A stretch of 64,000 nt of DNA from Marsupella aquatica (taxonomy: Eukaryota > Marchantiophyta): contig OZ316895.1 of assembly GCA_973895155.1 (NCBI GenBank), positions 23,560,001 through 23,624,000 of the forward strand. Direction: 5' to 3'. Within the stretch, counting starts at the first letter, position 1; every line of letters begins with the position of its first letter. The position numbers were made by a program, and so were the translations under genes. The notes under the pieces were generated by a model. The model was not told the origin of the DNA. It ran no database searches and was given only the letters and a program-made list of their open reading frames with translations. Positions 23,750 to 34,600 of this stretch are shown in pieces.

Positions 23750-26160
23750 TGGGAGATGTCAATTGTTTGTATCCCATCAAGTTTGCGCGTGTCCCACATG
23801 GAGCTGGTGACGTCACAATTGTAGGATGGGTCGTCCTTTGAGGATTCCAAAATCGTCCACGACATCGACTGCTCCGTTGGCCGCTTCACAGAATTCTGTC
23901 TCCCTGTTAATTAACCATTCCCATCTCAGCCTGTTTCTCGAGTAAGTTATCGCTCTCCAGGACGGACGTTATCATCCACCCACAGCTCGCCTTCAAGAGC
24001 GCGAAGGATTCTCGAAGCTGGACATTTCTAAGCATACGGGCTCATCGTCTAGACTGGTAAATGCTCTAACTGGATGACTGCAAAATGCGATTTGATGTTA
24101 GACTTGTATTCGAGCTCAGTAATGGGACTTACTCAGCTGAACAGCCATCGCATCCTATTCGTAGAAGGTGTTTATTGAATAGCTTTGTCAGTTTTTGCTA
24201 TTGAATCGTACCCGAGCTGAGTGATCTCACTCTTAGCTGCACTGTCATTTCAGAGTCAGTAGAAAGTTATTCACTACATATTAAGGGTGTCAACTTTATT
24301 AACGAAAAGTCAACTTCTAACCATAGACCAGTGTTGCAGCTCAGTTTTAACATTAGGACTGTTCGACAGCCAACTAATTTGGTTCAGCTTGTGATCCGGA
24401 CCTTAACAAAGCGGACACTGTTATACAATCGAGAGTTTGATTTGAGCTCCAGCTCGAGGCAAAGTACATCGATCCAGGCGAAGGAATTCACTTAGTTCAT
24501 ACCCACATTTCATATCATGGACTGAGATCTAGTCCGGTAAACTGTTGGTCATGAGTACAGCATTCTAGTGCCATGGAGTCCATGCAAGGAAGGACTTCGG
24601 GCGGGAGTTCACAGGTTCAAGGAGGAGGAGAAGGAGATGCCATCCCCAAGAAGAGCCTCGGAGCAGCAGCCACGCTACGGGGGAACCTGAGGTCCAATTT
24701 CTCGACGAAGGGTGGGATTTGGCAAGAGCTGAGCGGATCGGTGGGAGACATTGGAACATTCTTACCCATCCTGCTGGCGATGGCACTGGTGAACGGGCTG
24801 AGCTTCGGGACAACCCTCATTTTCACGGGCATTTACAATCTCATCACCGGGGGGCTGTTCGGAGTTCCCATGCCCGTGCAACCCATGAAATCCATCGCCG
24901 CTGTGGCCATAACGGAAGGAAACCCCCTCACCGTGCCTCAGATCATGGCCGCCGGAATCACCACCAGCGCTGTCCTGTTCTTCCTCGGCGCCACAGGGTT
25001 GATGACCCTCGTCCAGAAGTTCGTCCCATTGTCCCTCGTCCGGGGAATCCAGCTCGCTCAGGGCATTTCGTTCGGCCTCACTGCTGTCAAATACGTCGTC
25101 AAGAATCAGGTCCTGAGGACCTCGAAATCGACCTCCGACAGAAGCTGGATGGGCTCGGACGGGTTGCTCCTCGCATTCTCGGCGTTCTTCTTCGTGATCC
25201 TGGTTACAGGCGCTGGCGATAGGTCGGGCAACGGGTCGAACAAGGGCGGGGCCATCGTCAAAGACAAAGACCAAGACGAGAAGTTCACATTTTCTGCTCC
25301 TGGTGAGGAACTGCCGACGACCATCGAGGATGAAGAGCAAGCTTTTCCGCAGAAGAGAACGGATTCTAATTCAGGGCTCGGGAGATGGAGAACGCGGGCG
25401 AGATTTGCATCAATAATTCCCACAGCTCTTATAATCTTCGTGGCGGGCGTCGTGATCGCCATAGCGAGGGACACAGGCGTGTTTCGGGGGTGGAAGTTCG
25501 GGCCGGCTCGGATGCATGTCGTCCACATCTCATCGCACGACTGGAGGACGGGGTTCGTACGTGCCGCCGTGCCGCAAATCCCACTCTCGATCTTCAATTC
25601 CGTCATCGCCGTCTGCAAGCTCTCGCAGGACTTGTTTCCGGAGAAGAAATTCGTCACTCCGAGGCACGTCTCGGTGAGTGTGGGGCTCATGAATCTCGTC
25701 GGGTGCTGGTTCGGAGCCATGCCGGTCTGTCACGGATGCGGGGGGCTCGCGGGGCAGTACCGATTCGGGGCGAGGACGGGGCTGTCGGTTGCCATTCTCG
25801 GGACCGTCAAGCTCCTCGTCGGTCTCGTATTGGGGAGCTCGTTGTTGAGATTGTTGAGTAATTTTCCGATCGGGCTGCTCGGAGTGCTGCTGTTGTTCTC
25901 AGGGCTGGAGCTGGCTATGGCGTGCCGCGACCAGGCCACTCGCGTCGACGCCTTCGTGATGCTCGTCGTGACATTCGTGGCTCTCGGGACCAGCAACCTC
26001 ACGAAGGGATTCGTCGTCGGTCTCATGGCCTGGGCTGCCGTCAAAATCAACGAGCTTGTGATGGAAGCTCGATGGCCACGACGAGAGGATTTTGCGTGAA
26101 GCAAGCTCAGGACAGCAACATTGACAATTGCGTTTCCTCTCGTGTTCTACAGTCGAAACC
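23750..26160. repeat. segmental duplication copy 1 (MOT1 copy 1 plus upstream DNA)
   Basis: Matches about 37030-40360. The shared part begins with a CCCATCAA...TGTCCCA(C/T)ATGGAG module, includes CTCATCGTCTAGACT, an AGAAGGTGTTTATTGA string and GAGCGATCTCACTCT-like sequence, and runs through the gene into the 3' flank (GACAATTG(C/T)GTTTCCTC). The copies are about 14.2 kb apart in the same orientation. Confidence 0.85.
24573..26099 (+). CDS. MOT1: molybdate transporter MOT1, copy 1
   Basis: Intronless, 508 residues, as in plant MOT1 genes. MOT1 proteins are multi-span membrane carriers distantly related to sulfate transporters; they move molybdate across cellular membranes for molybdenum-cofactor enzymes. 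Visible signatures: SGSVGDIGTFLPI near residue 50, the first family motif PVQPMKSIAA (P101 to A110), and the second motif around residue 387 (GAMPVCHGCGGLAGQYRFG, with H387 and Q395). About ten hydrophobic segments alternate with short loops; one hydrophilic, acidic loop spans roughly residues 215-275 (KDKDQDEKF, TTIEDEEQAF). The N-terminus is glycine/serine-rich. The ATG at 24573 is chosen because an in-frame TGA lies seven codons upstream and because it aligns with copy 2. GC-rich against an AT-rich background. Identity is secure; substrate preference and membrane are inferred from the family. Confidence 0.93.
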   Translation: MESMQGRTSGGSSQVQGGGEGDAIPKKSLGAAATLRGNLRSNFSTKGGIWQELSGSVGDIGTFLPILLAMALVNGLSFGTTLIFTGIYNLITGGLFGVPMPVQPMKSIAAVAITEGNPLTVPQIMAAGITTSAVLFFLGATGLMTLVQKFVPLSLVRGIQLAQGISFGLTAVKYVVKNQVLRTSKSTSDRSWMGSDGLLLAFSAFFFVILVTGAGDRSGNGSNKGGAIVKDKDQDEKFTFSAPGEELPTTIEDEEQAFPQKRTDSNSGLGRWRTRARFASIIPTALIIFVAGVVIAIARDTGVFRGWKFGPARMHVVHISSHDWRTGFVRAAVPQIPLSIFNSVIAVCKLSQDLFPEKKFVTPRHVSVSVGLMNLVGCWFGAMPVCHGCGGLAGQYRFGARTGLSVAILGTVKLLVGLVLGSSLLRLLSNFPIGLLGVLLLFSGLELAMACRDQATRVDAFVMLVVTFVALGTSNLTKGFVVGLMAWAAVKINELVMEARWPRREDFA

Positions 26161-26211
26161 TCGATGAAATCAACATTAGCGTTCTGCATCCGGCCCCTCT
26201 TATGTGTTTTA

Positions 26212-26570
26212 AATCTAGATCTCAAATGCAAAAAAGTGTGATCATCTCAATCACACAAGAATCCAAGTGATTATTTTGCAGATGTGAATCTAAGTAAGCA
26301 AATCTAGATCTCAAATGCAAGACTGTGTGATTATCTCAATCACACAAGAATCCAAGGGATTCTTTTGCAGATGTAAATCTAAGTAAGCAAATCTAGATCT
26401 CAAATGCAAGAGTGTGTGATTATCTCACTCACACCAGAATCCAAGTGATTTTTGTGCAGATGTGAATTCAAGTAAGCAAATCTGGATCTCAAATGCAAAA
26501 AGTGTGATTATCTCAATCACACAAGAATCCAAGTGATTCTTTTGCAGATGTGAATCCAAGTAATCAGCGA
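26212..26570. repeat. satellite, four 89-bp units with internal hairpins
   Basis: CTCAAATGCAA recurs at 26221, 26310, 26399 and 26488. Each unit contains a GTGTGAT...ATCACAC inverted repeat and AAGAATCCAAG. It begins about 110 bases after the MOT1 stop codon. Decayed units continue near 26760-26900. Confidence 0.9.
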
Positions 26571-26599
26571 ATTCAGATAGTAAGCAAGAGTGATCATCT

Positions 26600-27140
26600 C
26601 AATCCAAGTGATAGCTCAATGCGGACACAGCTAAACCTCTATAGCAAGAAAGTGATCACCTCAATCACTAAATCTTGGTTTATAGTATCGTATATTTGCT
26701 GTGCTGCCTGTTTATTTGTTTTGTTTTGTCATGAGGCTATTGGGTTTCACAAATGGGATCATGATCTCAAATGCAGAAAAGTGTGATTACCTCAGTGACA
26801 CAAGAATCCAAGTGATTACTTTGCAGATGTGAATTCAAGTAAGCAAATCTGGATCTCAAATGCAAAACAGTCTGATTACCTGAATCCAAGTAAGCAGCGA
26901 AATCATATAGTAGGATATAGTAATTGTCTCAATGCAGGCACCACTAATCCTATATTGCAAGAAAGTGATCATCGCAATTGCTAAGTCTTGGCTAATAGTA
27001 AGCATCATATATGTTGCCAGTTTTCCTGATTATTTGGTTTGGTTTGTTCTGTGATGGGGCTATTGGGTTTTCACAAATGGAATCATGCCTCTGTGGCTTG
27101 CCCAGCTGTATCACCTCCATCCATCATCAATACTAGTCTC
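26600..27140. repeat. dispersed repeat, two copies (third at 46105-46310)
   Basis: Copies at about 26610-26760 and 26930-27135 share CACTAATCCTA-like sequence, TTGCAAGAAAGTGATCA, a GTTTTGTTTTG run, a GGGCTATTGGGTTT string and CACAAATGG. The copy near 46.1-46.3 kb matches the second one through GGCTTGCCCAG(C/T)TGTATCA. Confidence 0.75.
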
Positions 27141-27220
27141 ACCCGCTTCCTTGAACAAAACAGAGGTGTGGATAAAAAATTATTGGAAAAACAAGATTCC
27201 TTACTCTTCCCCTCCATGAC

Positions 27221-27400
27221 TGCCCCATCCTTGATTACGTACTAAACTATCAGAGATCTGTCAAACATTAGAATCTCTGCCCCATCCTTGTTTTCGTATT
27301 TAAAACTATCAGAGATTTTGTCAAACAATATAATCTCTGCCCCATCCTTGTTTTCGTATTAAAACTATCAGAGATTTTGTCAAACATTATTATCTACGGG
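27221..27400. repeat. tandem array, about three 57-60-bp units
   Basis: TGCCCCATCCTTG starts at 27221, 27278 and 27338, each followed by ACTATCAGAGAT and TGTCAAACA. Confidence 0.9.
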
Positions 27401-27581
27401 AGTTCCACTTCCCTTTATTTCACGACTACGAAATGAAGCATGAACTACTGTATCACTTTTTATAACATGAACCCATTTGAAAATAGTCGAATAATCATTT
27501 GAGAAATAACACGTGCAATAACCCATTTGTGAATCGACAAGGATTTTTGTATTAATTCAGATATCAATTATAGTAGCTCCC

Positions 27582-27960
27582 ACAAATGTTTGTTGATTCA
27601 GGCTTCTCTTCTGGTTTTATCGCCACTCATGAGACTGTTGGTCTTGGGGGGGATCGTCTACAAAGAAACAAAAGATACTCATCTTTAAGCTCGTGCATGG
27701 TGATAGTTTAGTACAAGCAAGTCTGGAGTAGTTTCTCGCACGGTGGTCTCGATGCTGTGAAAAAGATTTTTGCATGAAGAACTTCGTTGCCCTTGTGTCA
27801 TAGCATGAATTTGAACCTTCAGGAATGGGTGTGCTGCATTTTCTTGCATTACTTGCACTGGTGCTCTCTCTAGGTTTCAGTGGTCGATGTTCTTCTCTTT
27901 CTTTCCTACCAATGGCTTGTAACGCTCGTCTCCAAGTTCCGAACAAAGAGTTCGTCACAC
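27582..27960 (-). pseudogene. broken fragment of the coiled-coil gene at 49270-51895
   Basis: The plus strand matches about 49985-50385 closely, including GATTCAGGCTTCTC, CGTCTACAAAGAAACAAAA, GCATGGTGATAGTTT and TTTCCTACCAATGGCTTGTAA. In the minus direction it still reads LQAIGRKEREEH and CSTPIPEGSNSCY, as in the parent, but then shifts out of frame before the equivalent of LNDKYVLFLCRRSP. It covers roughly a 110-130-residue internal piece of the parent. It keeps neither end of the parent gene, so it is a partial duplication and not a retrocopy of the 3' end. Confidence 0.8.
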
Positions 27961-28173
27961 CTTCCAGCGAGAGTTCGAGCGAGATAAGATAGTTGCTGGG
28001 GTGTCATCATACCCGGGGCTGGGAACAAATACAGAGTTAAGGTAATTGCTGGGGATGTCATCATACTCGGGGCTGGGAACAAATTCAGTCTCACGGAGAT
28101 GGACAATACCTGTTGCGAAAAAGTTTTGTACAACCTTCGCTTCACAGTTGTCTCCAATGTTGGAACCATACAT
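27955..28173 (-). CDS. hypothetical ORF with doubled VPSP motif
   Basis: A 72-residue ORF next to the coiled-coil gene fragment. A tandem duplication of about 53-54 bp (about 27985-28091; TTGCTGGGG at 27993 and 28046) makes it read FVPSPEYDDIPSNYLN and then FVPSPGYDDTPATILS. The match to the 49-52 kb gene stops at about 27960, so the two segments may be fused. No known domain. May be non-coding. Confidence 0.2.
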   Translation of the reverse strand: MYGSNIGDNCEAKVVQNFFATGIVHLRETEFVPSPEYDDIPSNYLNSVFVPSPGYDDTPATILSRSNSRWKV

Positions 28174-28404
28174 GACTTAAAAGTATCGTGCTGATATCAG
28201 GATGTAAAACTGTACACATACATTATCAGATTGTACCGACATGCTCACATACGCGGTCTCATGAAGGAAGGGAAATGCTTAAGCTGCGTTGAGTGAGGTA
28301 TTTGAGGCACCACCTTGACGTAGCAATCAGCTATACGCTTGGACAATTCTGACTTCTTGGCTGTATGCAGAACTGACTAGTAATTTGGAATAATTAGAGG
28401 ACAG

Positions 28405-29771
28405 TCAATTAAGAAGCTTAGGAAACCTTTTCGCATACTGATGGCTGCCTAGTCGGATGTTGTCGTCAATCTCAGCAGCGTGCTTTGGGGCCAAAGAGAG
28501 ATCAGAGAGCCAGAAAGCGGTGGCGATGGATGACCAGTTGGCAGAATTGAAAACTCTGGTACAAAGAAGCAGAGCAATGTGGACGAACAGTAAAGATTGT
28601 GTGCCTTGACAGGGCCAAAGAAGGGACCCGAAGGAGATCCATGCGATCATGGAAATTGCAATGAAGACTCCTTACTCCACCACAACTTGCAATCACATCT
28701 TCTTACTAGAAAAGGCAGAAAACTTAACACACTTATCAAATTCTTACATAAAGGAAAAACGCTTATCAAATTTTTACATAAAGGAAAATATTGCAAATCA
28801 AATCAGCGCCATAAAAGTCGACAGTCGACCATGGGATCAGAGGATTGAGAGATCTCCCCGGTATCCTGAAACTGGTCATGAACTTACTCATTGATGAACT
28901 TACTCGAGGACACCGACATGGATTTCAAGTAGTGAATGGAGCTTTAAAAGGCTGTCGATATTCAAATCCGCGTTAGCAAGGATTAGTGCTACAGGTTCCA
29001 TCAATCTCCATTTCAAGGCAAGATAACTAGCAAAACAAACTTCCCTGGATTTCCACATGATGACATTCACATCCATTAGTCACCAGAATGGCTGAGTCAC
29101 AGATTCCTCGAGTCTGAGGCGACTAAATGAAAACAATCCAGCGTCTGGATCACTGCCAAAGAAATGTTCCAATTCTGTGGCGAAGCCCTAATGTACAATT
29201 ACTAGGTACTACACCACCAACATCAGTGTTTCGACAGATACAGGTGATCTAATCAGTCATTTATTGTGCGCGTGGACCGGGCCAAATATGTCCAAAAGAA
29301 TCTTCAGCTTCGAAATGAAAGCTGTTTTAAACTCCATGATATATCCTGCAAACTGGAGCTCCCCACATCTTGGGATAGACGACAGCTCCTCACTCACTAG
29401 ATACAATTTCCTGGCCCGCACAGAGCCTTGACAGCCATCTCTGTTACGTCATTCGGATCTGCAGGAAGAGGGGTTCTGTGGAATAATCGTACAGTTAAAA
29501 CAGACCAAAAACTTATATATTATATGAATGACTGCTGTTATATCCGAGCTCAAGGTGCTTCCCAAAATGCTGAAGTCAGTAGACACTCAATGCCAGAGTA
29601 AACCCTAAAACAACAACGGTACAAGTTTTTCAGTGAAGGACTCTCCCGGACTTACAATAATGCTTCATCGAGACCCATTCCGAAAGTCTTCCTGAAGAAA
29701 CTGCCATGCTTGCCTGTACACGAGGGCTTGCCTGTAAAAGGGTAGACACACTCCAGCTGAACATCCGATGC
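28405..29771 (-). CDS. unidentified multi-exon gene, phase-matched exon chain downstream of nad7
   Basis: Exons read in order: 29771-29656 (LECVYPFTGK, GKHGSFFRKTFGMGLDEAL; donor GTAAGT), a possible tiny 29604-29587, 29440-29278 (KLYLVSEELSSIPRCGELQF, YIMEFKTAFISKLKILLDIF), 29187-29084 (GFATELEHFFGSD, LFSFSRLRLEESV; donor GTGACT), 29026-28904 (LALKWRLMEPVALILANADL, LLKLHSLLEIHVGVLE; donor GTAAGT) and 28555-28405 (NSANWSSIATAFWLSDLSLA, RLGSHQYAKRFPKLLN, stop). The last three junctions keep phase without a stop, which is hard to get by chance. The first exon could instead start at either of two later CAGs. The donors at 29587 and 29278 are weak. The 5' start is not located: only 112 bases separate the first exon from the nad7 stop. 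The helical, leucine-rich C-terminus faintly recalls organelle helical-repeat proteins, but I do not recognise the family. Confidence 0.5.
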
Positions 29772-29882
29772 CTAGAACACCAACACCTGCATTCTAACAG
29801 CGGCGTAGATTTATTGAATGAAGAAGTCTACACAGCTCCAAGAGTCAGGACTCAGGAAACGGGTCGTGGACAAAAATCGATC

Positions 29883-31617
29883 TTATCTGTCGACTTCTCC
29901 GAACACAATATCCTGGGTACCGATTATGGTGACCACATCAGCCAACATGTGATGTTTAGACATGAAGTCCAAACCTTGCAGGTGACCAAACCCTGGAGCG
30001 CGAATCTTGCAGCGGTACGGTCGGTTGGTGCCATTACTTACCAAATAAACCCCAAATTCACCTTTAGGTGCTTCTATAGCGGTGTAGGTAGCCCCAGGTG
30101 GAACATGGAAACCTTCAGTATGAAGCTTGAAGTGGTGGATAAGAGACTCCATGGATTGCTTCATCTGTGTCCGAGATGGAGCGGTTATTTTTCGATCATC
30201 GCTCTTAATCATACCCGTGGGCATCTCATTGAGACACTGAATAATAATTCGAAGACTCTGCCTCATTTCCTCCACTCGCACGCAATATCGATCATAACAA
30301 TCTCCTCGACTGCCTACCGGAACATCAAAGGTCATTTTGTCGTAGACATCGTAGGGTGAAGCTTTCCGCAAGTCCCACTTAACTCCAGAGCCTCTCACCA
30401 TCACGCCAGAAAACCCCCAATCCATAGCCTCTGACGCTGTGACGACGCCGATGTCTACCAACCTCTCCTTCCAAATTCGGTTGTTTGTCAGCATTTCCTC
30501 TAGTTCATCTATCCTAGAAGCGAACTGCTGGCTGAAGAGGTATATGTCCTCGCTCAATCCCAAGGGAAGGTCCTGAGCAACCCCACCCGGTCGAATGTAC
30601 GCAGCATGCATTCTGGCTCCTGACACGCGCTCGTAAAACTCCATGAGCTTCTCTCGCTCTTCAAATGCCCAGAGAAATGGAGTCAGTGCTCCCACGTCCA
30701 TAGCGTGAGTGGTCAATGCCAGAAGATGGTTCAACAAGCGAGTAATTTCACTGAACAAAACTCGTATGTACTGTCCCCTAATTGGTACTTCGATGTTCAA
30801 GAGCTTCTCCACTGCCAGAGAGTAGGCATGCTCCTGGCACATCATGGATACATAATCCAGGCGATCGAAGTAAGGCAAAGCCTGAAGGTAGGTTTTGTAC
30901 TCGATGAGCTTCTCAGTACCGCGGTGGAGCAGCCCAATATGTGGCTCAGCTCGCTCCACTACTTCTCCATTCATTTCCAGAACTAACCTGAGGACACCAT
31001 GAGCTGCAGGATGCTGAGGCCCAAAATTCAGAGTGAAGTTCTTGATCTCCTTCGTCTTGGATTTCGTCATTTCAGTGGCATAACATCTACGACTCTCTGC
31101 CAAGTCTGCTGCTCCGTTCCCGTCCTGATTATGCACAGAAGCTCACAACTTTCATGCTTCCGCACAGGATACAACATGCTACCTTGCCCTAATCGAAAGA
31201 GGCCATACGAGTTGATTCCAATTTTCCAAGGCTGTGATCAACAAGAGACAACCGACCGATCCAACAGACGACAGCCTACCCGATTGGGGTGACCCGGCTG
31301 CCGTTTCATAAACGCTTGCAAGGACTACTTACATGACCAAACTAATGAAAGTCCTCCGGAATCGGTTGCATTCAAGGAGAGCACAGAGCAAAACACTACT
31401 TCAGAAGGAAAAATGAACATAAACCAACCCTAACAAACGGATTGCAAAGATCTCAGGCTAGAATTCGAGCACAGTGGGACAGAAAGCTCACGCTTGGCTG
31501 GTGCTTCACAGATGGGTTTCCTTGGTTGGATCCGTCGATGACGCAACGCAGTTGTTGCCATGAAGCAAGTCGCAGCTTGCCGAATCTTGAAGCTCCGGCA
31601 CGCATCACCCCTGCCAT
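29883..31617 (-). CDS. nad7: NADH dehydrogenase subunit 7 (49-kDa subunit of complex I), nuclear-type gene with presequence exon
   Basis: Core quinone-site subunit of respiratory complex I in the mitochondrial inner membrane. Exon 2 (31124-29883) encodes an intact NAD7: [20 protein letters not shown], the quinone-pocket histidines in [59 protein letters not shown] and the terminal [15 protein letters not shown]. The mitochondrial version starts at [12 protein letters not shown]; here it is preceded by RRCYATE, a typical matrix-cleavage context (arginine two or three residues before the cut). I place exon 1 at 31617-31492: 42 codons ([20 protein letters not shown]), rich in R, S and A without acids at its start, ending at a GTGAGC donor; acceptor ATAATCAG before 31124, phase 0. 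Precursor 455 residues. No organelle-type introns interrupt it. An ATG at 31136 would give a shorter alternative start. Family identity is certain; exon 1 is inferred. Confidence 0.92.
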
Positions 31618-34600
31618 GGTGTGAGACTCCCGAGAAGACTCCCGACGCGGAGACGATCTTCCAGCCCTGCTAGATCAGTGTGTAGAAACCCGGAGGGTGA
31701 GGTGGATCGATCTCCACTTCTCTTTGTAACCTACGGAGCTTGTAAGGTGATGGGTCTTCGTCGAATTATGCTGATCGTGTCAATTTGAGAAGAGCTGTTT
31801 TCGTGGCCACCTCAATTTCCAAACGTCGGTCAGATCCCAAGTGTTTGCTTTTGTTGGGTGAAACCTTTAGTTCAGTACAAAGTTCAGTCGTCTCTCTGTA
31901 AAAGCACACTCTGTAAGTGCAACACCTGGATAAATGCAAGGAATCCCGTTCTACTCCCTTTTTAATGGAGTTAGCAATTTTTTTGCCACCTTTTTGGAAA
32001 TGCAAACGGGCCTGAAATTTTCAGGCTACAGTAGAAGAAAACTTTAGAATTACAAACCCTCCTTGTGTTGGGTGAACTCTTTGTTCCGCTCAAAGTTCAG
32101 GTGTCGAACTAAGTGCAGACTCCATAAGTGCTTAACCTGGATAAATGCAAGGAATCCCCTGTTCCCTTTTTCCATGGAGTTAGCACTTCCTTGCACCTTT
32201 TGTACATGCAAACAGGCTTGAAAATTGTCGGCCAAAGGACAGCATTATAAGTCCAAACCCTCAATAAGTGTACATGAACACTGCTTGGAATGCACACAAT
32301 GGCATCAAACTTCATTTAATTAAGTGGATGGCATTTTTGGTAGAGTGAAAATTGCACTTACAGGGCAGGCATGTGGTGGAAGTCAAAGGACTCTTCACCC
32401 ACAAAGGACAATTGTCCATTTAACAAAGAGATGTAAGCCATAGATTGTTGTGGATACAAGCACATTTCTACGGGTTTGCATTGTCTTTCTTCCAATTCTA
32501 AGGAATATATGAGAGAATGAACCGATACTTTAAGATGTGGACACCTCCTGCTTTAAGTCCTTCTCATATTTATATTTGCTAAGCTTGTGAGAATATGTAC
32601 CTTATGTGGACATTGAGTACTTGTTGGCTTGTACTTTTATTTTGTAAAGCTAGCCAGTAGCGGCTTGTTACATGACAATGGAAACCTGTATACAAGTTAA
32701 TATTGAGCTAAATATGTTGAGCATAGACGAAATTCGTAACAGCAAGCCCATGAACCATCCAATGCACAAGAGTCGACACAGAGAGATATGTGGTTCACCT
32801 CCACATGAGGTTACGTCCACGGGAACACACAAGAGCTTTACTGCACTCTAGGCCAACCGGCCATACCAAGCATCCACAGCACAAGCTCTCTCTATCTCTC
32901 AACTAGCTCCGTAACAATGAGCCTAAATTTCACCAGGGTCTGGCATCAGCCTTGACTATATGCACAACAACACTACCGCTAACATTAGCTAAGTCCTAAC
33001 CCGAGTTAGACTAACTGTAGTTAGCTCATGAGTCAACAAGACTAAGAGCAATATCTAACAAAATACAAATGGGGCACAGGTTGATAATCAATTTTGTTTG
33101 GAGGACACTTTAGTAATATTGAATAGTTTGGGGCACAGATCAGTAAAAAAAACTGTATTGTCCAAACCTTGTGTGTGCAATATTGTGCAAGAAATATTGT
33201 ACACTTTGTCTACCATTTTGTCCAAACTCTATATATTGTCACAAACCCTATAGTGACCACATAGTTTTGGTCCCACACCTAGCATTTTGGGCAAATTCCC
33301 AAGAGCAGCAAGGGCTAAACATTCCAAGAGATCAATTTTGGTCACAAACTTGGTCAACGTTGTTTCAAAAGATCTTCAATCTGGAGTTGATCCTTAGAAC
33401 AAGAAGACCTGCAGTTATTTTGGCGTAAATATGTCACAAGTGTGCCAACATCTTGTAAAGCCACCGTTATACAATAAAATACAATAAAGAATTATGTGAA
33501 CTGTTAGGTGATCTTTAGGTTAAGTAGTCAACATCACCTTCCATTGATCTTTGTCAAAAAGACATTTATAGATGTTTCTAAATGACACCAGGCCCTAAGT
33601 CTTCCCTGGGAGTCTTCCTTTGTGCTCCGCACTTAACAATTTTTGAAGAGCTAACACATACAATCTGTCATAGGCCCTATACACCTGAGAAATGGAATAT
33701 TTGTGAATCTGCCTGAGATAGATTCAGGTTTATTTTACATGCATCCCTAGTACTTCCCACCCAGGTCATGAGTGTCCATCCTGACGATAAAAACCTTCAA
33801 TTTTTAAAAGATTTTTAATTGTTCAAGATTGTCTATACATAGCCAACTAGTCCACGTCAACAAAGTAGGGAAATGAGGAGGACATCTTAAACCACACCTG
33901 CCCATATAAAAGCCCCATTCACTACTCCTCACTCCTGTTCTGTGGTGAAGACTCTTTTATTAGAAAAGGTAAACCACTCACCATCTTTTGTGGAGCTCGA
34001 GCCAGTTTATTTTTTAAGTGGGAATTTTAGCCAAATTCCACGCTACATTTTTCTGGCACCATTAGCCACTCTTCCACCAAATCATTGACCCCATTAGCCA
34101 GAATCTAACGGCTCTCCTTAAATCTAGGGATATCTGACGGTCACAACTTAATTTAATAAACTTTGTCAGACAATATTCTTAGCATCTCCTCCCTCATAGA
34201 AGCAAACATTCGCCACACTGGCTAAAAATAAAAAACCTTAAAAAATAGGCTGGCTCGAGCCCATTCTTGAACATGTGCACTTTATAATGAGAGCTAGGGG
34301 TAACATTTATAGGTGCAGTAAAGCCCCATTGTTTGTCCAAAAAACCGGTATCCACCGGGTTTCATTTAGTACCATTTTCCTGAAAATGTGAAGAAAAGTT
34401 CACTAGGAGAGGAATGTAAAAAAAGGGATAAGTACGGACACTTCTACTACTTTTATATGGACACTGGTGGTTTAGATAGACCATGAGAAATAAGAAAGGG
34501 GATTGCATATTGCGGTGAGGTGCTTACAATGATAGGTCACAAACTGTGAGTCACCGTGCATTCTTGAATAAAGTTTCAATAAACAACAGTGGACTTACAG

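Noticed and set aside
24762-25861. Long antisense and alternative-frame ORFs over MOT1 copy 1 (for example minus 25106-25720)
   Set aside because: Shadows of GC-rich coding sequence; copy 2 shows the same pattern and neither reads as a known protein.
29706-30359. 217-codon plus ORF opposite nad7
   Set aside because: Antisense shadow of the conserved nad7 exon.
29883-31136. Recent mitochondrial DNA insertion (NUMT) for nad7
   Set aside because: The frame is fully open, without organelle introns, extended by a presequence and linked to a spliceable upstream exon. No other mitochondrial genes flank it.
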